From Phycicoccus sonneratiae (GTDB lineage: Bacteria > Actinomycetota > Actinomycetes > Actinomycetales > Dermatophilaceae), in assembly GCF_016887965.1 (NCBI RefSeq), contig NZ_JAFDVD010000011.1, forward strand, positions 1-64,000: a stretch of 64,000 nt of DNA, written 5' to 3'. Under the pieces are notes generated by a model. The model did no database searches. It saw only the letters and a list, made by a program, of their open reading frames with translations, and had not been told where the DNA came from. Each line of letters starts with the position of its first letter. Position 1 is the stretch's first letter. Shown here piece after piece: positions 62,468 to 64,000 of this stretch. The position numbers and the translations under genes were made by a program.

Positions 62468-64000
62468 CGTCGTCCTCGGGGTCGTAGCGCGTCGTGAACG
62501 AGGAGGTCTTGACGACCTTCCCGCCCTGCTTGAGGATGCGGCCGATGTCGACCTTGAACCCGGGAACCGGGCTCTGCGGCTTGCAGGTCGGGCTGTCGTC
62601 GGTGATCTTCTTCGGCTGGACGATGTCGTAGCGGGCGCTCTTGGTGGCCTCGACGTCGTACTTCTTGGTCCCCCAGTACGACACGGTGATCGACGTGTCG
62701 GTCGTCGTCACCTCCATGAGGATGCCGCCGTCGGTGGTGTTGGTCCACTTGTTGTGCAGGTCCGGCCAGGAGATCGTCGCCTCGCGGCCCTCGGGGTAGC
62801 GCGAGATGTAGAACGAGTGCGCCTGCCACGCGTCGAGCTGCACGCCGGCGAAGAACGAGGCGTTGAAGATCGTCGTCGACACCTGCGAGATGCCGCCGCC
62901 GTAGCTCTCGGCGAGCCGGCCGTCGCGGATGATGCCGGCCTTGATGTAGCCCTTGTCCGGGGTCCGCTCGCCGAGGATCCCGTTCATGCTGAACTGCTCG
63001 CCCGGCGGCACGTAGGTGCCGTTGATGATCGACGCGGCGAGGCGGATGTTGTGCACGCGCGGTGCGCCGGCCTCGTAGAACGTCGTGAACGTCGAGATCT
63101 TCTCCTTCGGGAGGGTCTTCTTCGCGACGTCGGTCGTGAACTCGGGCTGGACCTCCTTGGTCGTCACCGTCGCGGTGCGCTGCGTCCCGGAGATGGCCGG
63201 CCAGACCGCGGCCGAGATCGACGCGTCGTCGAGCGCGGTGCCGACGGCGCTCGGCGCGACCGTGGGTTTGCGGTCCTTGAAGGTGACGACCGCGTCCTTG
63301 GCCTTCACCTCGACCTTCGCCTTCGTGGCCGCCGCGTGCACGATGGCGCGCAGCTTCTCGTCGTCGGCGCGCGGCGTGATGGTGCCGTCCTCGGCGGGCG
63401 TGAGGACCACGGCGGGTGCGAAGTCCTTCGGCGCGATCTGGAAGCTCTTGTCCCCCACCGCGACCGTGACCGGGCCCGAGACGGCGACGGCCGCGAACTC
63501 GTCACGGACGCGCTCGAGCTCCTTCGCCGCGACCTTCGTCGGGGTCTTCTGCGCCGCGACCTCCACCGACTCCTGCGCCGGCCACCACCGGCGCACGTTC
63601 GCCGCGGTGCCGGCGACGTCGGTGGTCGTGCCCTCGACCGGGGCCTTGTACGCGACCTTGCCGTCGGCGAGCGAGATGCTGCCCTCGGCGGGCTTCGCGT
63701 CGAGCTCGCCACGGGCCCCCTCGACGACCTTCTCGAAGGCGGCCTCGTCGACCCGGACGACGGCCGGCTGCTCGTCGCCGCCGACGACGTGGCGCCAGAC
63801 GTCGGCGGGGGCGAGCGAGAACCCGGTGAGGGAGTCGACGGTGGCGGGCACGTCGACCGACAGCCCGGCGTCCGACGGCTCGACGCCGACCTTGCCGGCC
63901 GTCGAGGTGAGCGTGAGCGGGAGGGAGCCGGGGTCGCCGAGCGCGCGCTGGAGGGTGGCGCGGGCCTCGCCGCTGCCCTGGCCGCCGACGTCGACGCCCG
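62442..64000 (-). CDS. VanW-family protein, N-terminal part cut by the window edge
   Basis: At least 519 residues; the reading stays open to base 64000 (no start seen), beginning there with GVDVGGQGSGEARATLQRAL. Tandem peptidoglycan-binding-type (PG_4/YoaR-like) domains precede a VanW domain (IRLAASIINGTYVPPGEQFSMNG, GYIKAGIIRDGRLAESYGGGISQVSTTIFNASFFAG, AHSFYISRYPEGREATISW), followed by a soluble C-terminus with two Cys. VanW proteins are wall-associated, of unknown activity. A complete gene needs about 200 more residues and a TM or signal upstream of the window. Confidence 0.92.
   Translation of the reverse strand, partial: GVDVGGQGSGEARATLQRALGDPGSLPLTLTSTAGKVGVEPSDAGLSVDVPATVDSLTGFSLAPADVWRHVVGGDEQPAVVRVDEAAFEKVVEGARGELDAKPAEGSISLADGKVAYKAPVEGTTTDVAGTAANVRRWWPAQESVEVAAQKTPTKVAAKELERVRDEFAAVAVSGPVTVAVGDKSFQIAPKDFAPAVVLTPAEDGTITPRADDEKLRAIVHAAATKAKVEVKAKDAVVTFKDRKPTVAPSAVGTALDDASISAAVWPAISGTQRTATVTTKEVQPEFTTDVAKKTLPKEKISTFTTFYEAGAPRVHNIRLAASIINGTYVPPGEQFSMNGILGERTPDKGYIKAGIIRDGRLAESYGGGISQVSTTIFNASFFAGVQLDAWQAHSFYISRYPEGREATISWPDLHNKWTNTTDGGILMEVTTTDTSITVSYWGTKKYDVEATKSARYDIVQPKKITDDSPTCKPQSPVPGFKVDIGRILKQGGKVVKTSSFTTRYDPEDDVTCTTKAP

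Noticed and set aside
63852-64000. A start codon for the VanW protein at 63851
   Set aside because: The frame continues without a stop to the window edge and its upstream residues still look like the same domain, so that position is internal.

Overview
The window is 64 kb of very GC-rich DNA (codon third positions almost all G or C) from the chromosome of an actinobacterium. Evidence for this placing includes ECF and SigE-family sigma factors, F420-type oxidoreductases, TatB, a DUF3117 protein, a seven-iron ferredoxin beside dapC, and a gene order that recalls the sigE-htrA-tatB-mrp and dapC/dapD/dapE neighbourhoods of Mycobacterium. The overall gene set resembles Intrasporangiaceae or a related Micrococcales family; this is inference from gene content only. 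I find no tRNA, rRNA, CRISPR array, transposase or prophage. Coding density is high, and no gene-free stretch exceeds 300 bases (the longest, about 260, lies between the acyl-CoA dehydrogenase and the RIO1-type kinase).

Region by region. 0-6 kb: an OmpR-type two-component pair divergent from a repeat-rich membrane-anchored protein, with four operator half-sites between them; a MarC protein and a PHP phosphoesterase; a SigE-family sigma factor with a one-TM partner. 6-14 kb: a MaoC-type hydratase; a solitary AbiEi/DUF559 nuclease-like gene bracketed by inverted repeats; glpK; a PrsW-type intramembrane protease with an extra basic C-terminal domain followed by a small acidic protein; a Tat-exported beta-lactamase-fold protein; a DUF2332 protein and a secreted Ser/Pro/Thr-rich protein. 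14-25 kb: Xaa-Pro aminopeptidase; a LacI regulator with an 18-bp palindromic operator; a PIG-L deacetylase; a general-stress-type membrane protein; acyl-CoA dehydrogenase; RIO1-type kinase with an unusual leader; a frameshifted DUF222/HNH (13E12-type) gene; an esterase lipoprotein, a Gfo/Idh/MocA oxidoreductase and a Lys1-type saccharopine dehydrogenase. 25-40 kb: a NarL-type regulator, unknown gene, kinase and second unknown gene with operator-like repeats; an L,D-transpeptidase lipoprotein; two CitE-like CoA-ester lyases; transporter, F420 enzymes and an acyl-CoA ligase; a GAF-PAS kinase with its OmpR regulator.

40-64 kb is the conserved part: an MgtE-N/CBS protein, DUF1003, Mrp, TatB, HtrA, the anti-sigma factor RseA and SigE with an autoregulatory ECF promoter, an O-methyltransferase, DUF3117, two GT-C type membrane glycosyltransferases with TM-DivIVA-like modules, LOG-type nucleosidase, DapE, DapD, a second solitary DUF559-type gene bracketed by inverted repeats, citrate synthase with a G-rich leader, DapC, ferredoxin, a GNAT protein and the C-terminal part of a VanW protein cut by the window edge.

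How they work together: dapC, dapD and dapE supply three steps of the succinylase route to diaminopimelate/lysine; L,D-transpeptidase and probably VanW act on the wall; sigE-rseA-htrA is an envelope-stress module next to the Tat component. The acyl-CoA dehydrogenase, MaoC protein and two CitE proteins, scattered here, resemble families that sit together in ethylmalonyl-CoA loci. The best candidates for something undescribed are the PrsW-plus-C-terminal-domain/acidic-protein pair (possible toxin and immunity), and the two DUF559-type genes that are each framed by their own inverted repeats.
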